This document shows, in pieces, positions 1 to 8,911 of a stretch of DNA of 14,090 bases (position 1 is the stretch's first letter; each line of letters opens with the position of its first letter). The notes below the pieces were generated by a model that saw only the letters and a program-made list of their open reading frames with translations, was not told the DNA's origin and ran no database searches. Both the position numbers and the translations under genes were made by a program. The stretch is taken from positions 1 to 14,090 of the forward strand of contig USKC01000048.1 of assembly GCA_900555195.1 (NCBI GenBank), given 5' to 3'. This DNA is from an uncultured Lachnospiraceae bacterium. Its GTDB lineage: Bacteria > Bacillota > Clostridia > Lachnospirales > Lachnospiraceae.

Positions 1-90
1 AGATGCGGACAGGGAACCGGCGGGGCAGACGCGGAGGAATGCAGGAGGGTGAGCAGCAGCCGTCATTGATATTTTTTATCCTTGTAAATG
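1..90. other. Left edge, no assignable gene
   Basis: All three forward frames run open from the window edge and close early (stops at 49-51, 67-69 and about 114-116). An ATG on the minus strand at 65-63 runs off the edge. These could be the end of an upstream gene, but nothing in them is recognisable and no terminator is visible. Confidence 0.3.
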
Positions 91-119
91 TTGACCCTTT
101 GTTTATATTGCAGTAAAAT
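91..119 (+). promoter_or_regulatory. Sigma-A-type promoter of cfa
   Basis: TTGACC at 91-96 and TAAAAT at 114-119 are separated by exactly 17 bases. Each hexamer matches the vegetative consensus at five of six positions, and the surroundings are AT-rich. Transcription would start near 126, giving a leader of about 70 nt before the cfa start codon at 197. No operator-like symmetry was seen around it. The promoter looks intact even though the gene it drives is frameshifted, which suggests the damage is recent or is a sequence error. Confidence 0.65.
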
Positions 120-196
120 AGAAAAGATAGGGAATTTATTTCCTGTCAATAATATACAATATACGAAGGATTTTCCTTCTGAAAGGAGCATGAAAA

Positions 197-1084
197 ATGG
201 GTCTTGAAGAAAATGCAGTCATTCAATTTCTGAGCAAACTGGATGCGTCTCCGTTCCTGGTGAAGTATTTGGGGAAAGAATATCATATAGGCGAAGGCGC
301 TCCTGCCTTTACCGTGAACATTAACAAGGAACTGAACGTAAAGGATCTGTTAACAAGCACTTCTCTGGCATTGGGCGAAGCTTATATGCGCGGGGATCTC
401 TCCATTGAAGGCGATCTGTATGAAGCGCTGGCTCATTTCATGGGCCAGATGGATCGGTTTTCAACCGATAAGAACAAACTGAAAAAGCTGATATTCACCT
501 CCAGTTCCAAGAAGAACCAGGAAAAAGAGGTGACTTCTCATTATGATATCGGAAATGATTTCTATGCGCTGTGGCTGGATGAAACGCTCAGTTATTCCTG
601 CGGCTATTTTGAGAGTGAAAAAGACACCCTCTATGACGCGCAGGTTCACAAAACGGAGCGGATTTTAAAGAAGCTGTACCTGAAACCGGGCATGGAACTT
701 CTGGACATTGGCTGCGGATGGGGCTACCTTCTGATCCAGGCGGCCAAGAAGTACGGCGTCAAGGGCATGGGCATTACGCTGAGCAAAGAACAGCAGGCCG
801 GATTCCAGAAGCGGATCAAAGAAGAAGGGCTTGAAGATCTCCTCACCGTGGAGCGGATGGACTATCGGGATCTGCCCAACTGCGGCCGTACCTTCGATCG
901 GGTGGTCAGCGTGGGCATGGTCGAGCATGTGGGCCGTGATAATTACAGCCAGTTCCTCTCCTGCGCCAAGGAAGTGATGAAGCCGGGCGGCCTGTTCCTC
1001 CTGCATTTCATCAGCGCGCTGAAGGAACATCCGGGCGATCCCTGGATCAAAAAATACATTTTCCCGGGCGGCATGGTTCCCTGA
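197..1084 (+). CDS. cfa: CFA synthase, N-terminal fragment (295 aa)
   Basis: This is the upstream open part of the broken cfa gene, ending at the premature TGA after GGMVP. It contains the N-terminal cap and the SAM-binding Rossmann fold (LDIGCGWG, 169-176), so a SAM-binding protein could still fold. It lacks roughly the last 90 residues, including the Tyr that corresponds to the catalytic-site Tyr of the E. coli enzyme. It is probably inactive as a synthase unless the frame is restored. The ATG at 197 sits 8 nt after AAGGAG; the ATG at 190 is in another frame. Confidence 0.7.
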   Translation: MGLEENAVIQFLSKLDASPFLVKYLGKEYHIGEGAPAFTVNINKELNVKDLLTSTSLALGEAYMRGDLSIEGDLYEALAHFMGQMDRFSTDKNKLKKLIFTSSSKKNQEKEVTSHYDIGNDFYALWLDETLSYSCGYFESEKDTLYDAQVHKTERILKKLYLKPGMELLDIGCGWGYLLIQAAKKYGVKGMGITLSKEQQAGFQKRIKEEGLEDLLTVERMDYRDLPNCGRTFDRVVSVGMVEHVGRDNYSQFLSCAKEVMKPGGLFLLHFISALKEHPGDPWIKKYIFPGGMVP

Positions 1085-1089
1085 GAGAG

Positions 1090-1359
1090 ATGATCAACGC
1101 AGCGGCCGATTACCGGTTCTACACGCTGGATATGGAGAGCATGCGCCGTCACTATAACCGCACACTCCTGTGCTGGAACGCCAATTTCCAGAAGCACAAG
1201 GATGAGGTAAAGGAAAAATTCGGGGAAGAGTTCGTCCGGATGTGGGAGCTCTACCTGTGCGCCTGCGCGGCCACCTTCTATAACGGCATCATCGATCTGC
1301 ATCAGATCCTGTGGACGAACGGCGTAAACAACGAACTGCCTATGACCAGGTGGTATTAA
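1090..1359 (+). CDS. CFA synthase, C-terminal fragment (89 aa)
   Basis: This is the downstream open part of the broken cfa gene. Homology to the family already begins at 1081 (LRE, then MINAAADYRFY) and continues to the family-typical ending near NGVNNELPMTRWY. The ATG at 1090 is an internal Met codon with no ribosome binding site of its own except incidental purines, so separate translation is doubtful. It holds the RRHYNRTLLCW stretch with the conserved active-site Tyr (residue 22 of this fragment). Confidence 0.5.
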   Translation: MINAAADYRFYTLDMESMRRHYNRTLLCWNANFQKHKDEVKEKFGEEFVRMWELYLCACAATFYNGIIDLHQILWTNGVNNELPMTRWY

Positions 1360-1390
1360 GCGAAGCATCGCTTTAAAGATTCTTTCCTCA

Positions 1391-1430
1391 CGGCGGCAGC
1401 CCTCTCATTTGAGGCTGCCGCCGTTTGCCG
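1391..1430 (+). terminator. GC-rich hairpin between convergent cfa and addA
   Basis: An 11-bp perfect GC-rich stem is formed by 1391-1401 (CGGCGGCAGCC) and 1413-1423, with an 11-nt loop. It is followed on the plus strand by TTTGCCGTCTTT, an interrupted T run. It lies 32 bp past the cfa stop and 16 bp past the addA stop, so it probably ends both transcripts. The minus-strand side lacks a T run. A smaller hairpin (AAGCGA-AGCA-TCGCTT, 1358-1373) overlaps the cfa stop codon just before it. Confidence 0.7.
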
Positions 1431-1438
1431 TCTTTGGA

Positions 1439-4400
1439 TCAGCCTTTCCCTTCCGAAATCTCCTGCTGCAGCGCAAAGGAATACAGCAGCTTCTCCTTCA
1501 CGCGCTTTCCTGTAAGCTGTTCCAGCGCGCGGGCATAATAGCGAAGCTGTACCCTGTAGCGGTTCAGCAGTTCTTCCTTCCGTTTCACCGCATCCGTTTT
1601 ATAATCGGCCAGCACCAGGCCGTCTTCTTCTTCCAGCCATACGTCAATGATCCCCTGAACCAGAACCGTCTCTTCCTCCGGGAAAGAGGGACTTAATTCC
1701 GCGGCGGACAGGCCCAGGACAAATGGCTGTTCCCTGTGAAGCCTGCCGTCTCTGGCTGCTTTTCCCATCCGGACGGCCAGGGAACTTTCCAGAAAATGCA
1801 GGAATTTCCCAGGGAAAATGGCCGCACGGTATTCCGCAGACAGCCTGCCCTGCCGCTCCATCGCCTCCAGCCTGTCCGCCACGGCCTGCCTCGTCCTCTC
1901 CTGCTGCGGCAAGCCAAACCACTCCGCAAAGTCAAACAGTTCCAACGCCTTGTGATATGCGCTTCCTCTGGCCGCTCCGCCTATCCGCGTGCCTGCTTCC
2001 CCTTCTCCGGATCCCTGTCCCATTCTTTCCTGCCCAGTCTCCTCCCCGGCCTCCAGCTCCGCCTCTTCTTGCCGGGACTCTTCTGGCCCGGCCTTCTCTG
2101 GCTTGGCCTCTTGGAGCCAAACCTCCTTCTGGATGAATTTGGGCAGATACGGCACCGGTTCTTCTTCCTCAAACAGATGATACGCTTCTTCAGCAGCTTC
2201 CTTCATCCCCGCTTTTTTCAATTCCGATACGGTGGTTTTCACATAAAGCCCTTCCAGATCCGTATGGGGATAGACGCTCTCCAGACGTTCCTTCAGCCCG
2301 TTATCGATTTCCTCTTCCTCCTTCTCCACATAAGCAGGCTCTTTGGCGGCGAACTGCTTCAGCTTCAGCCGCAGCTGCTCCTGGCTTTTCCCCTTTCTCA
2401 CCTGGTCGGTAAGAAGCTGCGAAGCATTCCTCTGCTCAATCCTCTGCCCGCAGTCCAGCCATGCGGGCAGCAGCCAATCCAGATAACAGGAAGCGGACAC
2501 ACGCTGATAAAAGGGCAGAAGGAGGGCAGGCTCTCCATTGCATTTCTCCCCGGCCGCCTCCAGCTTCCGGTTCAGCTTTTCCGCCCGCTCTGCCTTACAG
2601 CTTCCGGTCAGGATCAGCTTTTCCTTCGCCCTGGTCATAGCCACATACAGGACGCGCAGTTCCTCCCCCAGGCTGTCTTGGCGCAGCTTGCCTGCCATCA
2701 CGTTCTTCTTAAGCGTATTCCGCTTGATCCGCAGCCTGCTGTCCACCTGTTCCACGCCGAGCCCCATGTCCATATCCGCGATCACCGGCTTCGCCGTATC
2801 CTGCATATTGAACCGTTTTCCCAGGCCGCACACAAAGCAGACCGGAAATTCCAGCCCTTTGGACTTGTGGATGCTCATGATACGAACCGCGTCCGCGTTC
2901 TCATCCTGAAGGCTGGCTTCCCCATAGTCCACATCATATTTTTCCAGCTGCTCCATATATCGGATGAAATGAAAGAGCCCGAAATAACTCGTTTTCTCAA
3001 AACTCTCCGCCCTGGAAAGGAGCATCTGCACATTGGCGCAGCGCTGCTGCCCGCCCGGAAGGGCGGAAACCATATACAGATACCCCGTCTCCTGCAGGAA
3101 TTCTTCAATCAGCTTATGGATCGGCATATAGGCCACATAACTGCGGAATCTGGAAAGCTGTTCCAGGAAGGAACGCGCTTTCTGTACAAGCGCATGTGCC
3201 CCCTGCACGCGCTCGCCTGCGGCCTGCACGGGCCCGGCCTCTTCTCCCCCCTGCCCGTCTTCCTGCGCTTCCTCCTGCGCATATTCCGTCAGGCTGTCAT
3301 AGAGCTTCTTATCCGTCCGCCCTGCCCGGATACGGGCTATCTCCTGATCCGTAAAGCCTCCGACGGGCGAATGCAGCACCCCGAACAGCGGGATATCCTG
3401 CAGCGGATTATTCAGGATTTTCAGGTAATTCAGAACGGTCTGCACCTCTGTCGCCGCGAAGTATCCCGTTTTGGAGGACAGATAAACCGGAATGCCATAC
3501 TCTTCCAACACCTTCCGGAATGTTTCATCCCAGCCCGATGTGGCGCGCAGCAGGATCACGATATCCCGGTATTCGGCAGGCCGCAGTTCTCCCGTCTCAT
3601 CATCCGTAACGGGAAGCGTTCCCACCAGTTCGCGGATCCGTCCCGCCACCATCAGCGCTTCCCGCTCCCGATCCTCCATGCCGTCCTCTCCTGCCACGGC
3701 CAGCAGCGCCTCCGGCAGATAGGGATCCGGCATTCCTTCTTCTCTTTCCGGCTCCTTATAGACCGCGCCGGGATAGAGTGCCGCGTCCGCATCGTAGGCT
3801 ACGCCTCCCAGATCCTTTCCCATCAGCCTGGAAAAGACCTGGTTCACATTCTCCGTCACCTGACGGCGGCTCCGGAAATTTTTTTTCAGGTCAATGCGTC
3901 TCTCCTTCGCCCCCTGGCTGCCGTCGCCATGGGCATAGCTGTCGAATTTTTCCATAAAAAGTTCCGGCCTGGCCAGGCGGAATTTATAAATGCTCTGCTT
4001 CACATCTCCCACCATGAATCGGTTATATCTGCCCTCTTCCTCCGTTGACACGCTTTTGAGCAGAAATTCCTGAACCAGGTTGCTGTCCTGATACTCGTCA
4101 ATCATGATTTCCGCATAGGAATCTCTCAGTTCCACAGCCGTGCGCGTCGGCACAACCTGCCCTCCCTCCCTGCGTGTCAAAATCTGCAGGGCAAGATGTT
4201 CCATGTCGTGAAAATCCAGCACATTCTTTTTCCGCTTCTGTTCCGCAAGGCGTGCGCAGAAGTCTTCCGTCATGGAAAGAAGCATGGCAACCTGGGGAGC
4301 GCAGGCCTCCATCCGCTCCTTTTGGCTTTCCGGGGAAGCATAGAAATACTTCTTGCCGATCTCCTGCAGCATATCTTTAAATTCCTGCCGCAGTTCCTTG

Positions 4401-5290
4401 GCTTCTTCCCTCGCCTCTTCCGATACGGACGCGTCCTTCTTGGAAGAGAGCCTGGCAAATGTCAGATTTCCGAAGCCTTCATAGAGTTCCTGCAGGCTCT
4501 CCGCCTTTTTCAGAGAACGAAGCAGTTCTTCGTCCGCTTCCAGCGCTTCCAGATACATATATGCACCATCCGGCCTCTGGCAGAGCCTGCGGTTTTGTTC
4601 CAGTAAGCGTTCCGCTTCCGAAAGCAGGAGGCGGATATACTCCTTCAGCTGCCGGACAAACCCGCAGGCATCCAGCCCCTCTTTGGGCAGATCATAATCC
4701 TTCTTATGTTCCTCCAGCCACTCCTCGGGCCATGGATAACTCATGGCGAACTCATATAAGGAAAGGATCTGTTCCTCCAGCCGCTTTTCATTCCCCAGCG
4801 GGGCAAAGAATTCCACAAAACTGCGGAAATCTTCTTCATCTTTCTGAAAATATTCCTCCAGCATGTCGTGCAGCACATCCTGCTTCATGAGCCGGATCTC
4901 TCCCTCATCAGCCACCCGGAAATCCGGATCCAGGTCGATTTCATCGAAATGATTCCGAATGATATACAGACAGAAACTGTCGATCGTGGTGATCTGCGCG
5001 TTATGGATCAGCGTTAGCTGCCTGGCAAGATGCGCATCCTGCGGATTCTCATCCACCGCGCCGGAAAGGGCCTGGCTGATCCTCTCCCGCATCTGTGCGG
5101 CCGCCGCGTTGGTGAACGTCACCACCAGAAGACGGTCAATATCCACGGGACGATCCGGATCGCTGACCATGCGGATGATCCGTTCCACCAGAACCGCCGT
5201 CTTGCCGCTCCCAGCCGCCGCCGATACCAGGACGCTCGCATTCCTGGCATCTATTGTTTCCTGCTGCTCCTGCGTAAATGTTACCGCCAT
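1439..5290 (-). CDS. addA: ATP-dependent helicase/nuclease subunit A, AddA
   Basis: AddA is the 3'-5' motor and one of the two nucleases of the AddAB complex, which processes double-strand DNA ends for RecA-dependent repair in the cytoplasm. The 1283 residues show UvrD/Rep-type superfamily 1 motifs in order: a Q-motif-like start (TFTQEQ), Walker A AAGSGKT (25-31), VVTFTNAAA (56-64), Walker B MIDEYQDSN (396-404), GDVKQSIYKFR (428-438), SIHKSKGLEF (806-815) and LYVAMTRAKE (881-890). The C-terminal RecB-family nuclease has GSAYH (His1113), GIIDVW (Asp1216) and DYKTD (1229-1233), all present. Two low-complexity Glu/Gly-rich stretches, about 670-700 and 1060-1104, look like linkers. The start at 5290 is preceded by AGAGGA (5304-5299) at 8 nt. 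It lies 68 bp after addB in the same operon. Length and motifs are normal for the family. Confidence 0.97.
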   Translation of the reverse strand: MAVTFTQEQQETIDARNASVLVSAAAGSGKTAVLVERIIRMVSDPDRPVDIDRLLVVTFTNAAAAQMRERISQALSGAVDENPQDAHLARQLTLIHNAQITTIDSFCLYIIRNHFDEIDLDPDFRVADEGEIRLMKQDVLHDMLEEYFQKDEEDFRSFVEFFAPLGNEKRLEEQILSLYEFAMSYPWPEEWLEEHKKDYDLPKEGLDACGFVRQLKEYIRLLLSEAERLLEQNRRLCQRPDGAYMYLEALEADEELLRSLKKAESLQELYEGFGNLTFARLSSKKDASVSEEAREEAKELRQEFKDMLQEIGKKYFYASPESQKERMEACAPQVAMLLSMTEDFCARLAEQKRKKNVLDFHDMEHLALQILTRREGGQVVPTRTAVELRDSYAEIMIDEYQDSNLVQEFLLKSVSTEEEGRYNRFMVGDVKQSIYKFRLARPELFMEKFDSYAHGDGSQGAKERRIDLKKNFRSRRQVTENVNQVFSRLMGKDLGGVAYDADAALYPGAVYKEPEREEGMPDPYLPEALLAVAGEDGMEDREREALMVAGRIRELVGTLPVTDDETGELRPAEYRDIVILLRATSGWDETFRKVLEEYGIPVYLSSKTGYFAATEVQTVLNYLKILNNPLQDIPLFGVLHSPVGGFTDQEIARIRAGRTDKKLYDSLTEYAQEEAQEDGQGGEEAGPVQAAGERVQGAHALVQKARSFLEQLSRFRSYVAYMPIHKLIEEFLQETGYLYMVSALPGGQQRCANVQMLLSRAESFEKTSYFGLFHFIRYMEQLEKYDVDYGEASLQDENADAVRIMSIHKSKGLEFPVCFVCGLGKRFNMQDTAKPVIADMDMGLGVEQVDSRLRIKRNTLKKNVMAGKLRQDSLGEELRVLYVAMTRAKEKLILTGSCKAERAEKLNRKLEAAGEKCNGEPALLLPFYQRVSASCYLDWLLPAWLDCGQRIEQRNASQLLTDQVRKGKSQEQLRLKLKQFAAKEPAYVEKEEEEIDNGLKERLESVYPHTDLEGLYVKTTVSELKKAGMKEAAEEAYHLFEEEEPVPYLPKFIQKEVWLQEAKPEKAGPEESRQEEAELEAGEETGQERMGQGSGEGEAGTRIGGAARGSAYHKALELFDFAEWFGLPQQERTRQAVADRLEAMERQGRLSAEYRAAIFPGKFLHFLESSLAVRMGKAARDGRLHREQPFVLGLSAAELSPSFPEEETVLVQGIIDVWLEEEDGLVLADYKTDAVKRKEELLNRYRVQLRYYARALEQLTGKRVKEKLLYSFALQQEISEGKG

Positions 5291-5355
5291 TTATCCGTTC
5301 CTCTTTCCCTTCTTCCGAACTTCTGCATTTCCATCCTTTTCTTCTTCCACCTGCT

Positions 5356-5390
5356 CCGTTACAATTCAGCCTCTGGTTGAATTGTAACGG
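5356..5390 (-). repeat. Perfect 13-bp inverted repeat across the addB stop codon
   Basis: Positions 5356-5368 (CCGTTACAATTCA) are the exact reverse complement of 5378-5390, with a 9-nt loop. In the addB-addA messenger this forms a hairpin covering the last nine sense codons of addB, and the stop codon UAA (5361-5359) lies in its 3' arm. No T run follows, so it is not a standard terminator. It lies about 50 nt before the addA ribosome binding site. It could set relative AddA/AddB output, stabilise the upstream message or act as a processing site; that is inference. Confidence 0.75.
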
Positions 5391-8300
5391 CGACCCTATC
5401 CTTCATCCTGCGGAGCGCTTCTGCATCCTCCAGCTTCTCCAATTCCCGCTTCTGAAAGCCCGGAATCCTTCTGTCAAACCCGCATACCTTACTATAAGGG
5501 CAATAGGTACAGGCGCTCTGCCCCGTCTGGCCGCCTCCAGGCTGCTGATAGGGATCCAGCGCGATCCGCCCTTCCAGAATATCGGAACCGATCTCTTTGA
5601 TTTTCAGGTTCACATAGTCCGAGATCACTCCGAACTCTTCTTCCGCCAAGACGCTGGAACGGGCTCCCAGCCCTCCATCCCTGCGTCGTTCCACCGGGAT
5701 CACGTCTGATTTTCCGGTAAAGGAGCCGTCGAGGCTGTGGATGATCCGTTCATCCGCATTTACCACGCCCGTCATGCGCAGCGCCTGATTCAGTTCCTCC
5801 TGCGCGCGCCTGGCCACCTCTTCCGGTTCTCCTCCTTCCAGCTCTACCAGCGGATCCTGCACCCTGTAATACAGCATGGCGGCCGGTACGACCTGACTGT
5901 CCGGATGGCTCTTCTGTTCCATCTCCATCGCCGCGTTCATGTAGACCACCAGCTGAAGCTGCAGGCCATAATAGAGGGCCGCGAGGCTGAAATCCCTGCT
6001 TCCCGATTTATAATCAATCACCTTCACATAGACCGTTTCCGCATCCCCTTCCCGTTCCTTCCAGGTATCCACCCGGTCGATCCTTCCCTTCAGACGGAGC
6101 CTCTCTTCCGGCGTGAGCGCGATATTCACGCTGGAAAGGTCTTCCAGGACAGAAAAGGAAACTTCAAACTGTTCCGGGACGAACACACCCTTTTTCAGCT
6201 GATACTGCAGGGTGTAAACCGTTCGCTTCAGAATTCGCTTAAGCCGCCGGATCAGGTAACGGTTTCTGGCGGTATCATACAGAATCGCCGAGCCATAGGA
6301 AGCGGCATATGCTTCTACAGCTTCCTCCACCATCGTTTCCGCCTCTTCCTTCGGAAAATCGAACCAGGTATAGCCCTTTTCCTTCAGCTTCTCCGCAAAG
6401 AGTTCCAACACTCCGTGAAACAGGTTCCCCATATCCACCGCCTCAAAGCTGAAATCTTCCCGCTCCTTCAGGTATAACCCATACTGCAGGAAATGGGCGT
6501 AGGCGCAGGAAGCATACTGTTCCAGCCTGCTGACGCTGCCAAGAAGCGTGCTTCCAAACAGCGCCAAGGCCGCCGCCTTTCCCAGGGGCTGTTCCCGATA
6601 AGCATAAAAAGCCGCCTCCGCCATCCTCCCCGTCCACTCCTGCATCTTCGGTGATGCGGCATAGAGACGGTACAGCCTGGCGAATTCCCGCTCTTCCCGC
6701 CCTCCCTCAGGAAGCATTCCATCCGCATATCTGCGCAGTTCCTGCACCAGATAGTCCCTGCCGTCAGAAAGGCCCTGCACCTGGCTTGGAGCCGCCGCCT
6801 CTTCAGGCCGTCTGATCGAAACCGACGGAAAAAGCCTGCGCACCATGGAGATCAGATAAGACGGGCGCAGGGACTTTCCCTCCCCGCTCAGCCTAGCATA
6901 GGACAGATACAGCCGTTCGGATGGCTTTGTCATATTCATATACAGATACAGCTTCTGAATGTACATCTGCTGACGCGGCGTAGGCGCCAGTTCCATTCCG
7001 CTCTCCGCGAGGAATTCCCGATCCACATCCGACAAAAAGCCGCCCTGCTTCGCCCCCTTGGGGATCGCTCCGTCGTTCACCCCCAGGAAAAAGAGCGCTT
7101 TTACCTGGTTCAGGCGGGTTCTTTCCATGTCTCCGGCCACCACCCGATCCACGTTCTGCGGAATGGTTCCTACCTGGATTTCCGCGAATCCGGCCTCCAG
7201 GATCTGATAGAATTCCTCCATTCCCATCTTCTCATCCCCGATCAGATCCACAATTCGCTCCAGAAGATCCATCACCAGCCGGTAAATCTGCGCATATTCC
7301 CTGGCGCGCACTTCATCCTGCTCCTGGCGGAAACGTTTCTCATATTCCAAAAGCTTTCTTTGGACACCGTTGCTCTCAATGAACGCATAGAGCCCCTGCA
7401 CCATGGAACGAACGGAAGTGAACCGTTCCATGAGCGGAGAAAGCTGCCTCATGAGCCTGCTCCGGCTTTCATTGAGCCCCTCCAGCTCTTCCGTCCCCTC
7501 CTGCAGACCTGTCCGCATAAGAAAAGGCTCGCTCCATTTCTTTTTCCCCCGGATGCCTGCCGCAAGCACATAGTTTTCCAGCCGATCCGCTTCCTGCAAA
7601 GTGAAATCAGCCAGGCCGCTGCGGATATAGTGAAATACAGTCTCATAAGAAAAGTTTCTCGACACAATCTGCAGCGCGCTTTTTACATATTCAATAAACG
7701 GGTTCAGCACGATCCCGCGCGTACGGTCCAGGTACAGAGGGATCCCATAAAGCGCGGCGGCGCTTTCCAGATAGCTCGCATAGGCTTCCAGATCTCCCGC
7801 AATGATCGCCACATCCCGATAACAGTTTCCGCTGCGGCGCAGATACTCCCGGATGGCGATGCATACCTGGCGCGTCTCCTCCCGCTGACTGGAAGCTTCC
7901 AATATCTCGATGGATACCTTCTCCCCTTCATACGGGCGCAGAGGATAGCGGAAAAGATTCCGCTCCAGCCAGGCCATGGACGGATTATCCCGAAACCTCC
8001 AGACAGGGCTGGCCCCAAGAAGCACGTCCTCCCCTCTCTCCACGCCCGCCTCCGCGGCCAGATGGCAGAGAGAGGATACTGTCTTCCTGCTCAGATGGAA
8101 CAGATCCTGTTCCTCCCCTTCCGTATAGAAATCCTTCTTTGTATCCACCGTCACCGAGACCAGCACCTCATCCGCCAGTTCCATCAGCACCCGCAGCACC
8201 TTATTCTGAACCGGCGTAAAGCCCGTAAAGCCATCCACCGCCACAATGCAGCCACGGATAAATGCGGAGTGGGGTAGCCGCTTAGCAAGAAGTTCCAGCG

Positions 8301-8838
8301 TCTCTTCCGTCGTCACATACTCTTTTGCCGTAAATTCCACAAACGCCCGGTACAATACGCCCAAATCCTGCAGTTTCCGGTACAGCCCCCCTCGCCTCCT
8401 GGCAAATTCCGCCAGCTTATCCAATTCATTTACCCCGATCCCATACTGCATGAATTCCGAAATCGCGGACTTCACTTCGTGGATATATCCCGTTTTATTC
8501 AGGTTTCCCCCGATGAGCTTCGCCTCATCCTTTCTCTCCCCCGCAATCCTGCGCAGCACCAGGCTCTTGCCCGTATCGTCCAGGACGATCCGCTCGTCCT
8601 CCCCCACTTCCTCAAAGATGCGGTGAGACAGACGCCCGAAAGAAAGCACGTCAATGTTCATGATCCCCTTCCTGGGATGCATGCGCACCAGATCCATCTG
8701 CGTCTGCATGGTGAACTGATCCGGCACAATGACCAAATAATTCCTGTCGGGCTCCTGTATGGAACGCCTGATGATTTCCTGATAAAGCGCGGTGCTCTTC
8801 CCAGCCCCTGACCCGCCAGCCACAAAACGCAGCGACAT
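5359..8838 (-). CDS. addB: ATP-dependent nuclease subunit B, AddB
   Basis: AddB is the partner of AddA. It has a helicase-like fold that by family knowledge serves Chi recognition rather than translocation, plus a nuclease domain tied by an iron-sulfur cluster. The 1159 residues carry the N-terminal P-loop GGSGAGKST (8-16). The four cluster cysteines have the expected spacing: Cys778 (SCAYAHFLQYG), then Cys1110, Cys1113 and Cys1119 in CTYCPYSKVC. The nuclease residues are His808 (GNLFHGVLE), Asp921 (GRIDRVD) and DYK (942-944). I chose the ATG at 8838 over one 30 codons upstream because AGGAGG (8851-8846) stands 7 nt before it and homologues start at MSLRFV-like sequence just ahead of the P-loop. 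Length is close to the B. subtilis protein (about 1166). It is the first gene of the operon, transcribed from the promoter near 8929-8957. No defect is visible. Confidence 0.96.
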   Translation of the reverse strand: MSLRFVAGGSGAGKSTALYQEIIRRSIQEPDRNYLVIVPDQFTMQTQMDLVRMHPRKGIMNIDVLSFGRLSHRIFEEVGEDERIVLDDTGKSLVLRRIAGERKDEAKLIGGNLNKTGYIHEVKSAISEFMQYGIGVNELDKLAEFARRRGGLYRKLQDLGVLYRAFVEFTAKEYVTTEETLELLAKRLPHSAFIRGCIVAVDGFTGFTPVQNKVLRVLMELADEVLVSVTVDTKKDFYTEGEEQDLFHLSRKTVSSLCHLAAEAGVERGEDVLLGASPVWRFRDNPSMAWLERNLFRYPLRPYEGEKVSIEILEASSQREETRQVCIAIREYLRRSGNCYRDVAIIAGDLEAYASYLESAAALYGIPLYLDRTRGIVLNPFIEYVKSALQIVSRNFSYETVFHYIRSGLADFTLQEADRLENYVLAAGIRGKKKWSEPFLMRTGLQEGTEELEGLNESRSRLMRQLSPLMERFTSVRSMVQGLYAFIESNGVQRKLLEYEKRFRQEQDEVRAREYAQIYRLVMDLLERIVDLIGDEKMGMEEFYQILEAGFAEIQVGTIPQNVDRVVAGDMERTRLNQVKALFFLGVNDGAIPKGAKQGGFLSDVDREFLAESGMELAPTPRQQMYIQKLYLYMNMTKPSERLYLSYARLSGEGKSLRPSYLISMVRRLFPSVSIRRPEEAAAPSQVQGLSDGRDYLVQELRRYADGMLPEGGREEREFARLYRLYAASPKMQEWTGRMAEAAFYAYREQPLGKAAALALFGSTLLGSVSRLEQYASCAYAHFLQYGLYLKEREDFSFEAVDMGNLFHGVLELFAEKLKEKGYTWFDFPKEEAETMVEEAVEAYAASYGSAILYDTARNRYLIRRLKRILKRTVYTLQYQLKKGVFVPEQFEVSFSVLEDLSSVNIALTPEERLRLKGRIDRVDTWKEREGDAETVYVKVIDYKSGSRDFSLAALYYGLQLQLVVYMNAAMEMEQKSHPDSQVVPAAMLYYRVQDPLVELEGGEPEEVARRAQEELNQALRMTGVVNADERIIHSLDGSFTGKSDVIPVERRRDGGLGARSSVLAEEEFGVISDYVNLKIKEIGSDILEGRIALDPYQQPGGGQTGQSACTYCPYSKVCGFDRRIPGFQKRELEKLEDAEALRRMKDRVAVTIQPEAEL

Positions 8839-8845
8839 ATGCTTT

Positions 8846-8851
8846 CCTCCT
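8846..8851 (-). promoter_or_regulatory. Ribosome binding site fixing the addB start
   Basis: AGGAGG on the minus strand lies 7 nt before the ATG at 8838. It decides against the longer reading that begins at 8928, whose extra 30 residues have no family counterpart and whose ATG falls inside the promoter palindrome. Confidence 0.85.
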
Positions 8852-8911
8852 CTTCTTTCCTCATGAACAATCACCATCATGCCGGGTATGGCAGCCGCTT
8901 CGCTCCGGGCC

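Larger units (their letters stand above)
197..1359 (+). pseudogene. cfa: Cyclopropane-fatty-acyl-phospholipid synthase, frameshifted
   Basis: CFA synthase is a cytosolic, membrane-associated enzyme that transfers a methylene group from S-adenosylmethionine to cis double bonds of membrane phospholipid acyl chains. The reading frame breaks at 1082-1084 (TGA) and resumes one frame over from 1081. The two halves together give about 387 residues, the normal family length. The first half carries the HYDIGNDFY motif (residues 115-123), the SAM loop LDIGCGWG (169-176), Cys135, Glu243 in MVEHVG and the HFIS motif with His270; by family knowledge these include the bicarbonate ligands. The matching active-site Tyr (RRHYNRT) lies only in the second half. 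Relatives read PSLRE at the break, while this sequence goes from CCC directly to TGAGAGAG. Loss of one CCCT/TCCC unit from an ancestral GTTCCCTCCCTGAGAGAG explains it exactly. AAGGAG at 183-188 supports the start at 197. Identity is secure; whether the break is natural or a sequencing error cannot be told. Confidence 0.85.

Noticed and set aside
1075..1090. Programmed frameshifting to make full-length CFA synthase
   Set aside because: CCC TGA resembles a +1 shift site, but a -1 shift would be needed to reach the downstream frame, and no slippery heptamer is present. No CFA synthase is known to me to use frameshifting.
943..1368. A 141-codon minus-strand frame over the cfa break
   Set aside because: It mirrors the cfa coding sequence on the other strand and has no independent support.
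1736..4048. A 770-codon open frame on the plus strand opposite addA
   Set aside because: It lies wholly antisense to a gene with all helicase motifs, has low-complexity Pro/Leu/Arg/His-rich sequence, no family motif and no ribosome binding site; it arises from codon bias of addA.
7360..8277. A 305-codon plus-strand frame, and a similar one at 5737-6477, opposite addB
   Set aside because: Both are antisense to conserved addB sequence and show no recognisable protein features.
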